64,000 bases of DNA from an uncultured Oscillospiraceae bacterium (lineage in GTDB: Bacteria; Bacillota; Clostridia; Oscillospirales; Oscillospiraceae): the NCBI GenBank assembly GCA_910585265.1, contig CAJUCA010000008.1, forward strand, positions 1 to 64,000, given 5' to 3'. Position numbers and translations under genes: made by a program. The notes under the pieces were generated by a model. The model was given only the letters and a program-made list of their open reading frames with translations, made no database searches and was not told the DNA's origin. Numbering within the stretch: the first letter of the stretch is position 1; each line of letters opens with the position of its first letter. Below, piece by piece: positions 31,501 to 39,052 of this stretch.

Positions 31501-33084
31501 ATGCCCAAGCTCAAGAAACGGGCCCTTTTGCTGCTGGTCGTGCTGGCCATGCTTCCGGCTTCACTGTACGGGTGTACAGGAGGCACGGAGCCCACCCCCC
31601 CGGGGGCGAGCGAGAGCGGGAGCCAGCCGTCCGCTGCACAAACGGGCGAGTTACCCCCCAACGGGAACTCAGTCACGGTAGGTATCGCACAGGATTTGGA
31701 CGACCTCGATCCCCAGCTGGCCAAAACCGCCGGCATCCGCGAGGTTTTGTTCAACATCTTCGAGGGACTGGTGAAGGCCAGCCCCGACGGCTCGGTGATC
31801 CCGGCCGTCGCCAGTGACTACGAGCTCTCCAAGGACGGCACCACGTACACCTTCACCCTGCGGGAGGGCGTCACGTTCCACAACGGGAACCCGGTCACAG
31901 CCGAGGATGTGGTCTATTCCCTGGAACGCTGCGCCGGATCGGAGAACGAAGGAACGCCTCTGGTCTCGGCGTTTTCCAATGTCTCCAGCATCCAGGCCCC
32001 GGACGGCGGCCATGTGGTGATCACCCTGGCCCAGCCCAGCCTGGAGTTCCTCAACGCCCTGACCGCCCCCATCATCCCCAAGGACTCCGGCCCCACCATC
32101 GCCAAGGAGCTCGTCGGCACCGGGCCCTTCCGGTTCGTCTCCTACGCCCCCCAGGACAGCCTGGTGATGGAGAAATATGACGGCTACTGGAACCAGGACA
32201 AGGCCGCCAGGCTGGACAAGGTGACATTTAAGATCATCGCGGACACCAACGCCCTGGTCATCGGCCTGAAGGGGGAGACGCTGGACATGGTGATCCACCT
32301 GCCCAACACCCTGGAGGCAGAGGTGAAGGACCAGTTCACCGTCTACCAGGACACCATGAAGCTGGTGCAGGCCCTGTATCTGAACAACGCCGTCAAGCCC
32401 TTCGACAACGAGCTGGTCCGGCAGGCCATGTACTACGCCATCGACGTGGAGGCGGTCATCGACTTCGTGTGCGACGGCGCGGGGGTAGCCACCGGAACCA
32501 GTATGTACCCCGCCAACGAGAAATACTTCCTGCCCGGGCTGGCGGAAAACTACGCCCAGGACGTGGACAAGGCCAAGGAACTGCTGGCTCAGGCGGGCTA
32601 TCCCGACGGCTTCTCCATGAAGATCACCGTCCCCTCCAACTACAAGCAGCACGTGGACACCGGGCTTGTGCTGGCGGAGCAGCTCAAGGCGGTGGGCATC
32701 ACCGCCGAGGTGGAGCAGGTGGAGTGGAGCGCGTGGGTGTCCGACGTGTACCGGGGCCGCCAGTACGAGGCCACGGTGAGCGGCATCGCCGCCGACGACA
32801 TGACGGCCCGGGAGATGCTGGTGCGGTACATGACGGAGGACCGGAAGAACTTCATCGCCTTCTCCGACCCGGAGTATGACGAGGTGCTGGCCAAGGCCCT
32901 GTCCTCCATCGACGGGGAGGAGCAGACCGCCCTGTACCAGCGGGCGGAGGAGATCCTCAACGAGCGGGCCGCCAGCCTGTGGCTTCAGGATATGTGCGAT
33001 CTGGTGGTGATGAACCCGGCCCTGGACGGCTTCACCTTCTACAGCACCTACGTGCTGGATATGTCCACCATCGGGTATCGGTAA
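31501..33084 (+). CDS. ABC transporter substrate-binding lipoprotein (peptide/nickel family 5)
   Basis: The 527-residue precursor has a lipobox LYGC with lipidated Cys25, a Pro/Ser/Gly linker, and a family-5 solute-binding fold (VAEDxxYSLER-type motif at VTAEDVVYSLERC, FNIFEGLV, GTGPFRFVSY). It captures oligopeptides or metal chelates outside the membrane for the permease genes that follow. It is the first gene of a five-gene operon with its own promoter. Confidence 0.93.
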   Translation: MPKLKKRALLLLVVLAMLPASLYGCTGGTEPTPPGASESGSQPSAAQTGELPPNGNSVTVGIAQDLDDLDPQLAKTAGIREVLFNIFEGLVKASPDGSVIPAVASDYELSKDGTTYTFTLREGVTFHNGNPVTAEDVVYSLERCAGSENEGTPLVSAFSNVSSIQAPDGGHVVITLAQPSLEFLNALTAPIIPKDSGPTIAKELVGTGPFRFVSYAPQDSLVMEKYDGYWNQDKAARLDKVTFKIIADTNALVIGLKGETLDMVIHLPNTLEAEVKDQFTVYQDTMKLVQALYLNNAVKPFDNELVRQAMYYAIDVEAVIDFVCDGAGVATGTSMYPANEKYFLPGLAENYAQDVDKAKELLAQAGYPDGFSMKITVPSNYKQHVDTGLVLAEQLKAVGITAEVEQVEWSAWVSDVYRGRQYEATVSGIAADDMTAREMLVRYMTEDRKNFIAFSDPEYDEVLAKALSSIDGEEQTALYQRAEEILNERAASLWLQDMCDLVVMNPALDGFTFYSTYVLDMSTIGYR

Positions 33085-33088
33085 GTGG

Positions 33089-33218
33089 AAAGCCTTCCCC
33101 CTGGAAGGGAGAAGGTGCCGCCCGTGAAGCGGGCGGCGGATGAGGGGCTGCGGAACGCTGCTTCCCCGTCTCTCATCCGCCCCTCCGGGGCACCTTCCCT
33201 CCCATGGGGGAAGGCTTT
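33089..33218. repeat. 130-bp inverted-repeat (MITE-like) hairpin between binding protein and permease genes
   Basis: AAAGCCTTCCCCC at the left end pairs with GGGGGAAGGCTTT at the right; GAAGGTGCC pairs with GGCACCTTC; GGCGGATGAG pairs with CTCATCCGCC. Elements with these GCCTTCCCC...GGATGAGGGG landmarks are, to my recollection, widespread in intergenic DNA of gut Oscillospiraceae. No ORF is present inside. Confidence 0.85.
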
Positions 33219-33242
33219 TGTAAGGAAAGGAGGACTTCTCCC

Positions 33243-34226
33243 ATGGGAAAAGCCTTGCTCAAGCGGCTGGCCCCGCTCGCTGCCACGGGAAAAGCCTTGC
33301 TCAAGCGGCTGGCCCTGCTCGCTGCCACCCTCCTGCTGGTGAGCGTGCTGGCCTTCACCGCCTTCTCCGTCATCCCCGGCGACCCCACCCAGTCGGTGCT
33401 GGGCATGGAGGCCACCGAGGAGCAGATCGCCACCTTCCGGGCGCGCCACGGCCTGGACCTGCCCCCGTGGGAGCGGTACGGGAGCTGGCTGTCCGCCTTT
33501 GTCCGGGGGGACTTCGGCCAGTCCTTTCAATTTGACTCGCCTGTGGCGGAGCTGGTGCTCACCCGCGCCCAGGTGACGCTGATGCTGGCGGCGGTGTCCT
33601 TCGCCCTGATCTTAGCCATCTCCCTGCCCCTGGGCCTCCTCGCCGCCCGCCGTCCCGGGGGGATTGTGGACCGGGCGGTGACGGTGCTGACCCAGATCAC
33701 CATGTCGGTGCCCAACTTCATCATGGGCATCGGGCTGATGTTCCTGTTCGCCCTGGTGCTGAACTGGTTCCGGCCCGAATACGTCTCCCTGGAGCAGGGC
33801 CTGGGGCCCCATCTGGCCTTTCTGGTGTACCCCGCCCTGGCCATCGCCCTGCCCAAGAGCGCGATGACGGTGAAGCTCCTCCGGGGCTCCATTTTAGGGG
33901 AGCTGGACCAGGATTACATCCGCACCGCCTACAGCAAGGGGAACAGCCGGGGCTCGGTCCTGCGGCGGCACGTGCTGCGCAACGCCATGATCCCGGTGGT
34001 GACCTTCCTGGCCATGGCCATCGGGGACATCATGGCAGGCTCCATCGTGGTGGAGCAGGTGTTCAGCATACCCGGCCTGGGCCGCATCCTCATCTCGTCC
34101 ATCGGCAACCGGGACTATCCGGTGGTGCAGGCCATTGTGGTGCTGCTGGCGGCGGCGGTGGTGGGCTGTAATTTCCTGGCGGATCTCCTCTACCGGGTGA
34201 TGGACCCCAGGATCGACGGGAGGTAG
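33243..34226 (+). CDS. ABC transporter permease (DppB/OppB-like)
   Basis: A 327-residue membrane protein with the DppB topology: N-terminal helix, DPTQSVLG/ATEEQIATFR loop, five further helices and the EAA motif region around RTAYSKGNSRGSVLRRHVLRNA (named by span). The N-terminus contains a tandem duplication: residues 2-15 (GKALLKRLAPLAAT) are repeated as 16-29 (GKALLKRLALLAAT), encoded by two 42-bp direct repeats at 33246-33287 and 33288-33329. ATG 33243 follows AAAGGAGGA and lies just after the hairpin repeat. Confidence 0.9.
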   Translation: MGKALLKRLAPLAATGKALLKRLALLAATLLLVSVLAFTAFSVIPGDPTQSVLGMEATEEQIATFRARHGLDLPPWERYGSWLSAFVRGDFGQSFQFDSPVAELVLTRAQVTLMLAAVSFALILAISLPLGLLAARRPGGIVDRAVTVLTQITMSVPNFIMGIGLMFLFALVLNWFRPEYVSLEQGLGPHLAFLVYPALAIALPKSAMTVKLLRGSILGELDQDYIRTAYSKGNSRGSVLRRHVLRNAMIPVVTFLAMAIGDIMAGSIVVEQVFSIPGLGRILISSIGNRDYPVVQAIVVLLAAAVVGCNFLADLLYRVMDPRIDGR

Positions 34227-34230
34227 CGGC

Positions 34231-35040
34231 ATGAAAAAAAGAAGCTGGTATCTCACCCTGGGCGGCATTCTCACCGCCTGTATGCTGGCCTTCACCGTCA
34301 CCGGGCTGTTCTGGACGCCCTACGTCCCCTCCGCCATGGACAAGGCCGCCCGGGGCATAGGCCCCACCCCGGCCCACCCCTTCGGCTGCGACTCCATGGG
34401 CCGGGACGTCCTCTCCCGCACCCTGGAGGGGGCGGGCTCCACCCTCACCATCGCCCTGGCGGTGCTGGCGGTGGGGGCGGTGTGCGGGCTGGTGATCGGC
34501 GCGCTGTGCGGCTACTACGGCGGCATGGCGGACGCCCTCGTCATGCGCCTGTGCGACGCGGTGGCGGCCTTCCCCAGCGTCCTGCTGGCGTTGGTGGTGC
34601 TGGCCCTCACCGGGCCGGGGAAATATAACGTTATCGGGGCCTTGGGGGTGCTGTTCATCCCCAGCTTCGCCCGCCTGGTGCGGGGGGAGTTCCTGAAATA
34701 CCGGGACCGGGACTTCGTCCAGGCCGCCAAGCTCATGGGGGTGCCCGACCCGCGGATTATCTTTGTCCACATACTGCCCAACCTCTGGCCCACCCTGCTG
34801 TCCGGGCTGACCATCGGCTTCAACAACGCGGTGCTGGCGGAGGCGTCCATGAGCTATCTGGGCATCGGCGTAAATGCCGCGGAGCCGAGCCTGGGCTATC
34901 TGCTGAAGGACGGCCAGGGGGTGCTGTTCACCCTGCCCTGGTGCGCCGTTTTCCCGGGGCTGGCGGCCATTCTGCTCATATTAGGCGTGAGCCTGCTGGG
35001 CGAGGGAATCCGGGAGCGGATGGGAGGGACGGCGTTATGA
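34231..35040 (+). CDS. ABC transporter permease (DppC/OppC-like)
   Basis: A 269-residue inner-membrane permease with N-terminal helix, GCDSMGRDVLSRTLEGA (about 52-68; the conserved FGTDxxGRDxxSR motif), and EAA loop QAAKLMGVPDPRIIFVHILPN. It pairs with the DppB-like protein to form the channel. It starts 4 bases after that gene and overlaps the ATPase gene by 4 bases. Confidence 0.93.
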   Translation: MKKRSWYLTLGGILTACMLAFTVTGLFWTPYVPSAMDKAARGIGPTPAHPFGCDSMGRDVLSRTLEGAGSTLTIALAVLAVGAVCGLVIGALCGYYGGMADALVMRLCDAVAAFPSVLLALVVLALTGPGKYNVIGALGVLFIPSFARLVRGEFLKYRDRDFVQAAKLMGVPDPRIIFVHILPNLWPTLLSGLTIGFNNAVLAEASMSYLGIGVNAAEPSLGYLLKDGQGVLFTLPWCAVFPGLAAILLILGVSLLGEGIRERMGGTAL

Positions 35041-35849
35041 TGCTGGACGTGCGGAACCTATCGGTGGTGTTCACTGACAGGTGGGAACCCTTTACAGCGG
35101 TGGACCAATTTTCCCTCCAGATGGACCGGGGGGAGATCGTGGGCATTGTGGGCGAGTCCGGCTCGGGCAAGTCCATGACCGCCCACGCCCTCATGGGGCT
35201 GGTGCCCCGGAGCCGGGCGGCGGTGACGGGCGAGGCCCTCTTTGAGGGGACGGATCTCCTCCCCCTGCCCCGGGAGGAGCTGCGGCAGTACCAGGGCCGG
35301 GATCTGTCCATCATCTTCCAGGAGCCCATGACCAGCCTGAACCCCACCATGCGGATCGGGAAGCAGGTGGAGGAGGCCCTGCGGATTCACGAAAAAGCCA
35401 TGTCCGCCGGGGAGCGCAAAGCCAAAGCCCTTGACGCCATGGCGTTGGCGGGCCTGCCCGGCCCCGGGGAGCTGTACCGGCAGTACCCCCACCAGCTGTC
35501 CGGCGGGATGCGCCAGCGGGTGATGATCGCCGCCGCGCTGGTGCTGCGCCCCCGTCTGCTCATCGCGGACGAGCCCACCACCGCGCTGGATGTGACCATC
35601 CAGGCCCAGATCCTGGACACGCTGAAGGCCATCAACCGGCGGGAGGGCACCGCCATCCTGTTCATCTCCCACGACCTGGGGGTGGTGAAGGCCCTGTGCG
35701 GCCGGGTGGTGGTGATGAAGCGGGGGAGGATCGTGGAGTCCGGCCCGGCGGAGGAGCTGTTCTACCACCCCAGGGAGGACTACACCAAGCTGCTGATCGC
35801 CTCCCGCCCAAGCCGGAAAAAGCTGAGAGGGGGCGGTTTGGATGGCTGA
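35037..35849 (+). CDS. ABC transporter ATP-binding protein (DppD/OppD-like)
   Basis: A 270-residue ATPase with Walker A GESGSGKS, Q-loop, signature LSGGMRQR, Walker B LLIADEPTTALD and the H-loop ISHDLG. OppD-type residues continue to the C-terminus, but the protein is shorter than OppD members with the C-terminal [4Fe-4S]/oligopeptide domain, ending soon after the HPREDYTKLL motif. Overlaps both neighbours. Confidence 0.93.
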   Translation: MMLDVRNLSVVFTDRWEPFTAVDQFSLQMDRGEIVGIVGESGSGKSMTAHALMGLVPRSRAAVTGEALFEGTDLLPLPREELRQYQGRDLSIIFQEPMTSLNPTMRIGKQVEEALRIHEKAMSAGERKAKALDAMALAGLPGPGELYRQYPHQLSGGMRQRVMIAAALVLRPRLLIADEPTTALDVTIQAQILDTLKAINRREGTAILFISHDLGVVKALCGRVVVMKRGRIVESGPAEELFYHPREDYTKLLIASRPSRKKLRGGGLDG

Positions 35850-36567
35850 TCCCATCCTGCGCATGGAGCGGCTCAACAGCTGGTACGGACGGGGCAGGGC
35901 GCGGAAGCAGGTGCTCCGGAACGTGACCCTGTCCCTGGCCCCCGGCGAGGTGCTGGGGGTGGTGGGCGAGTCCGGCTCGGGCAAGTCCACCCTGGCGAAA
36001 TGCGTGCTGGGCCTGGTGACGGACATCACCGGGACGCTGGCGGTAAACAGCCCCCGGCCCCAGATGGTGTTCCAGGACCCCTATGGCTCGCTGAACCCGG
36101 CGAAAACCGTGGGCTGGATTTTGGAGGAACCCCTCCGGGCGGCGGGGGTAAAGGACAAGGAGGAACGCCGCCAAAGGGTGCGGGACTTCCTCCCCCTGGT
36201 GGGGCTGGAGGAGGAGCACCTGTCCCGCAGGCCCGCCCAGCTCTCCGGCGGACAGCGGCAGCGGGTGGCCATTGCCGCCGCCCTCATCCAGGGCAGCAGG
36301 CTCATCGTGCTGGACGAGCCGGTGTCCGCCCTGGACGTGACCTTACAGGCCCAGATCCTCCGCCTGCTGGCGGAGCTGAAGGAGAAGCTGGGCCTGTCCT
36401 ACCTGTTTATCTCCCACGATCTGGCGGTGGTGTACCAGCTCTGCGACCGGGTGGCGGTAATGACCGGGGGGGAGATCGTGGAGGAGGGGGACGTGGACGA
36501 GATCTACGACCACCCCCGGCACGAATACACGAAGAAGCTGCTGGCGGCCTCCCTGGCCCTGGATTGA
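35842..36567 (+). CDS. ABC transporter ATP-binding protein (DppF/OppF-like)
   Basis: A 241-residue ATPase with GESGSGKST, LSGGQRQR, LIVLDEPVSALD and ISHDLAVV. It completes a binding-protein/two-permease/two-ATPase importer. The short ATPases are also typical of nickel or metallophore importers of this family, so peptide versus metal-chelate transport remains open. Confidence 0.93.
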   Translation: MADPILRMERLNSWYGRGRARKQVLRNVTLSLAPGEVLGVVGESGSGKSTLAKCVLGLVTDITGTLAVNSPRPQMVFQDPYGSLNPAKTVGWILEEPLRAAGVKDKEERRQRVRDFLPLVGLEEEHLSRRPAQLSGGQRQRVAIAAALIQGSRLIVLDEPVSALDVTLQAQILRLLAELKEKLGLSYLFISHDLAVVYQLCDRVAVMTGGEIVEEGDVDEIYDHPRHEYTKKLLAASLALD

Positions 36568-36617
36568 GGCGGGCGGTTGATCCCTGTAGGGGCGGACATT
36601 GTCCGCCCGCGATTCCC

Positions 36618-36656
36618 AAAAATGCCCCGGCGTATCAAAACGCCGGGGCATTTTTT
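36618..36656. terminator. Terminator after the ABC operon, preceded by a short repeat
   Basis: AATGCCCCGGCG / CGCCGGGGCATT stem with an 8-base loop and TTTTTT. Just upstream GGGGCGGACATTGTCCGCCC (36590-36609) is a small palindrome of a kind often seen scattered in related genomes. Confidence 0.9.
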
Positions 36657-36678
36657 GCGCTGTGATTACAACGCAGAA

Positions 36679-37446
36679 TCATCGCAGCAGATTGAAAATC
36701 AGGATGGCCCCGCCCAGCACCACCAGCACCGCGCCGGTGGCCCGGTTCAGCACAATGGGGCTGGCCTTGTTGGCGAACCGGGCGGCGATCCTGGCCCACA
36801 GCAGGGTGGACAGCACGCACAGCACCAGCGTCAGCGGATCGGGCATACCGCCGATGGCGAAGTGGCTGGCCGCCCCGGTGAAGGCGGTGAAGGCCATGAT
36901 GAACACGCTGGTGCCCACGGCGGTTTTCAGCTCGTACCCCAGCACCGAGGTGAGTATGAGCAGCATCATCATGCCGCCCCCGGCCCCCACAAATCCGCAG
37001 ATGAACCCGATCAGCGCACCGCACGCCAGGGACTGCGCCGCCCGCTTTCTGGGGTCCGCCCCCTCCATGGACTCCCTGGTGGTCATGACGGGCCTGACGA
37101 TGAACTTGACACCCAGGAACAGGGTCATGACGGTGGAGAAGCCCCCCATGGCGGCGGAGGGCACCAGGCTGGACACCCAGCTGCCCACCAGGGTGAAGCA
37201 CAGCACCGCCCCCATCATCACCAGGCCGTTTTTCACGTCCAGGTTCTTGTTTTTGTGGTAGGTATAGGCGGAAACCACGCTGGCCAGCACGTCGCTGGCC
37301 AGGGCAATGCCCACGGCGGCGTAAGGCTCCATGTCCAGGAAGGTGATCAGCATGGGGCTGATGACGGCGGCCGCGCTCATTCCGGCGAATCCGGTGCCCA
37401 GCCCCGCGCCAATTCCAGCCAGAAAACAAATGACGAAAGTAAACAT
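36679..37446 (-). CDS. TauE/SafE-family permease (full length)
   Basis: A 255-residue membrane protein with about eight helices and two TauE/SafE repeats (AGIGAGLGTGFAGMSAA near 9-25 and GFICGFVGAGGGMMML near 151-166). Family members export sulfite, sulfoacetate or related anions; the substrate here is unknown. Unlike the split pair at 26841-27608 this is a fused single-chain form. Monocistronic. Confidence 0.88.
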   Translation of the reverse strand: MFTFVICFLAGIGAGLGTGFAGMSAAAVISPMLITFLDMEPYAAVGIALASDVLASVVSAYTYHKNKNLDVKNGLVMMGAVLCFTLVGSWVSSLVPSAAMGGFSTVMTLFLGVKFIVRPVMTTRESMEGADPRKRAAQSLACGALIGFICGFVGAGGGMMMLLILTSVLGYELKTAVGTSVFIMAFTAFTGAASHFAIGGMPDPLTLVLCVLSTLLWARIAARFANKASPIVLNRATGAVLVVLGGAILIFNLLR

Positions 37447-37570
37447 ATGGTAATCTCACATCTCCTCAACGGATCGAAATACGGTACCATCCGCATTATA
37501 AGCCCCCGGGCGGCATTTGTCAAAGGGGCGGACATTTCAGGGCATTCCCGGCGCAGCTCATGATGCCGGG

Positions 37571-38314
37571 ATGGTCTACGGCGAGGTGCCGGGCCGGAAG
37601 CTCTGCCTCCCCCGGGCTGTTGCGTCCGGGAACCCGGCGGGCGGGGCAGCCCCGGTTTTTCCCGGAGGGTTCTTGCGGTCCCTGCCGCTGGCGGAGCTGG
37701 GGACGGCGGTGTCCGGCTCCGACCTCAGCGGGGCCATGCTGGACCGCTGCCGGGACAAGGCGGCGGCCCGGGGGTATGCCGTGGAGTTGCACCAGAGCGA
37801 CTTCCGGGAGCTGTCCTGCTGGGCGGGCCGGAGCTTCGACTGCGTGGCCAGCACAGGCAATTCCCTGCCCTATGTGTCCAACGGTCAGGTGCGGTCCGTC
37901 TTAGCCGGGATGGACGCCTTGGTGCGGGAGGGGGGCTGGCTCTATTTCGACCTGCGCAACTGGGACCGGATTCTCCGGGAGCGGAAACGGTTTTACCTTT
38001 ACAACCCCTTCTTTGACGGGGAGACTCGGGTGAATTTGGTGCAGGCGTGGGACTACCACCCGGACGGCACCATGACCTTTAACCTGCTCTACACCTTCGA
38101 GCGGGAGCAGCGGATCGTTCAGCAGGAGGTCTTTGAGGAGCATTACTTTCCCGTCCCCCGCCAGCTTCTGCTGGACGAGCTGGCCCGGCTGGGCTACGGG
38201 GAAATCCGGCTGTTCCCCTTCCCCGCCATGCTCCGGCAGGGGGCGGAGGAGGCGGAGTGGTACTGCGTGCTGGCCCGGAAAGGCCCCGGCGGGCAGAGGG
38301 AGAACCATATTTGA
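37571..38314 (+). pseudogene. Class I SAM methyltransferase with degraded N-terminus
   Basis: The frame from about 37680 reads as a type 11/25 methyltransferase: LAELGTAVSGSDLSGAMLDRCRDKA (post-motif I, quoted by landmarks VSGSDLSGAML), then FDCVASTGNSLPYV, LVREGGWLYFDLRN and a normal C-terminus. The essential glycine-rich motif I (LDxGCGTG) that should lie just before LAELG is missing; instead the region 37571-37680 is low-complexity Gly/Pro/Ala-rich sequence, and fragments resembling the motif (SCG) occur in another frame. A deletion with frameshift in the 5' part is the simplest explanation. It may still be translated from ATG 37571. Confidence 0.6.
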
Positions 38315-38330
38315 CGAGGAGGCTTTGAGC

Positions 38331-38996
38331 ATGAAGCGAACCATCACCGTAAAGGGCGTGGGCAGCGTGTCCGCCAAGCCGGACTACATCACCCTGACGC
38401 TGTCCATCACAGAAAAGGACATGGACTACGAGAAGGCCCTGGAGGGCGCGGCCCGGCGGATTGCCCAGCTGGAGGGGGCGGCGGCGGAGGCCGGGTTTGA
38501 GAAGGGCGCGCTGAAAACCCTCCACTTCAATGTGAGCACCCAGTATGAGGGGGTGCGGGACAAGGACGGAAACTACCAGAACGTGTTCGCCGGATACGCC
38601 TGCCTCTACCGCCTGAAGCTGGCCTTCGGGCTGGACAGCAAGCGGCTGGCCGCCGTCCTGTCCGCCGTGGCCGGCAGCGGGGCCGAGCCGGAGCTGAACA
38701 TCTCCTTTACCGTCAAGGAGCCTGCCGGGGTCAGCGAGGCCCTGCTGGCCAGCGCGGCGGCCAACGCCCGGGAGAAGGCCCAGGTTCTGTGCCGGGCCTC
38801 CGGGGTGGAGCTGGGCAAGCTGATCCGCATCGACTACAGCTGGGACGAGCTGAATCTCGTGTCCCCCACCCGGTACGAGCTGGCGGACAGTGCCATGCCG
38901 CTGATGGCGGCGGGGAAGCGGTGCGCCCCGGAGATCCAGCCGGACGACATCGACCTGCACGACACGGCGGCCTTTGTGTGGGAGCTGGAGGGCTGA
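38331..38996 (+). CDS. SIMPL-domain (DUF541) protein
   Basis: The 221-residue protein begins MKRTITVKGVGSVSAKPDYI, the SIMPL-family N-terminus, and has the characteristic AxxNAREKAQVLCRASGVELGKL segment (about 143-165, here named by span). No signal peptide is evident, unlike many periplasmic homologues. Function of the family is unclear (some are linked to oxidative stress). It starts 16 bases after the methyltransferase remnant with CGAGGAGG, so the two were probably co-transcribed. Confidence 0.85.
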   Translation: MKRTITVKGVGSVSAKPDYITLTLSITEKDMDYEKALEGAARRIAQLEGAAAEAGFEKGALKTLHFNVSTQYEGVRDKDGNYQNVFAGYACLYRLKLAFGLDSKRLAAVLSAVAGSGAEPELNISFTVKEPAGVSEALLASAAANAREKAQVLCRASGVELGKLIRIDYSWDELNLVSPTRYELADSAMPLMAAGKRCAPEIQPDDIDLHDTAAFVWELEG

Positions 38997-39010
38997 GGGG
39001 GGCAAAAAGA

Positions 39011-39048
39011 CGGGGCGGGAATCTGGTTTCAGATTCCCGCCCCGTTTT
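39011..39048. terminator. Bidirectional terminator between SIMPL and ClpE-like genes
   Basis: CGGGGCGGGAATCTG / CAGATTCCCGCCCCG stem, GTTT loop, flanked by AAAAAG and TTTT. Confidence 0.92.
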
Positions 39049-39052
39049 GGAT

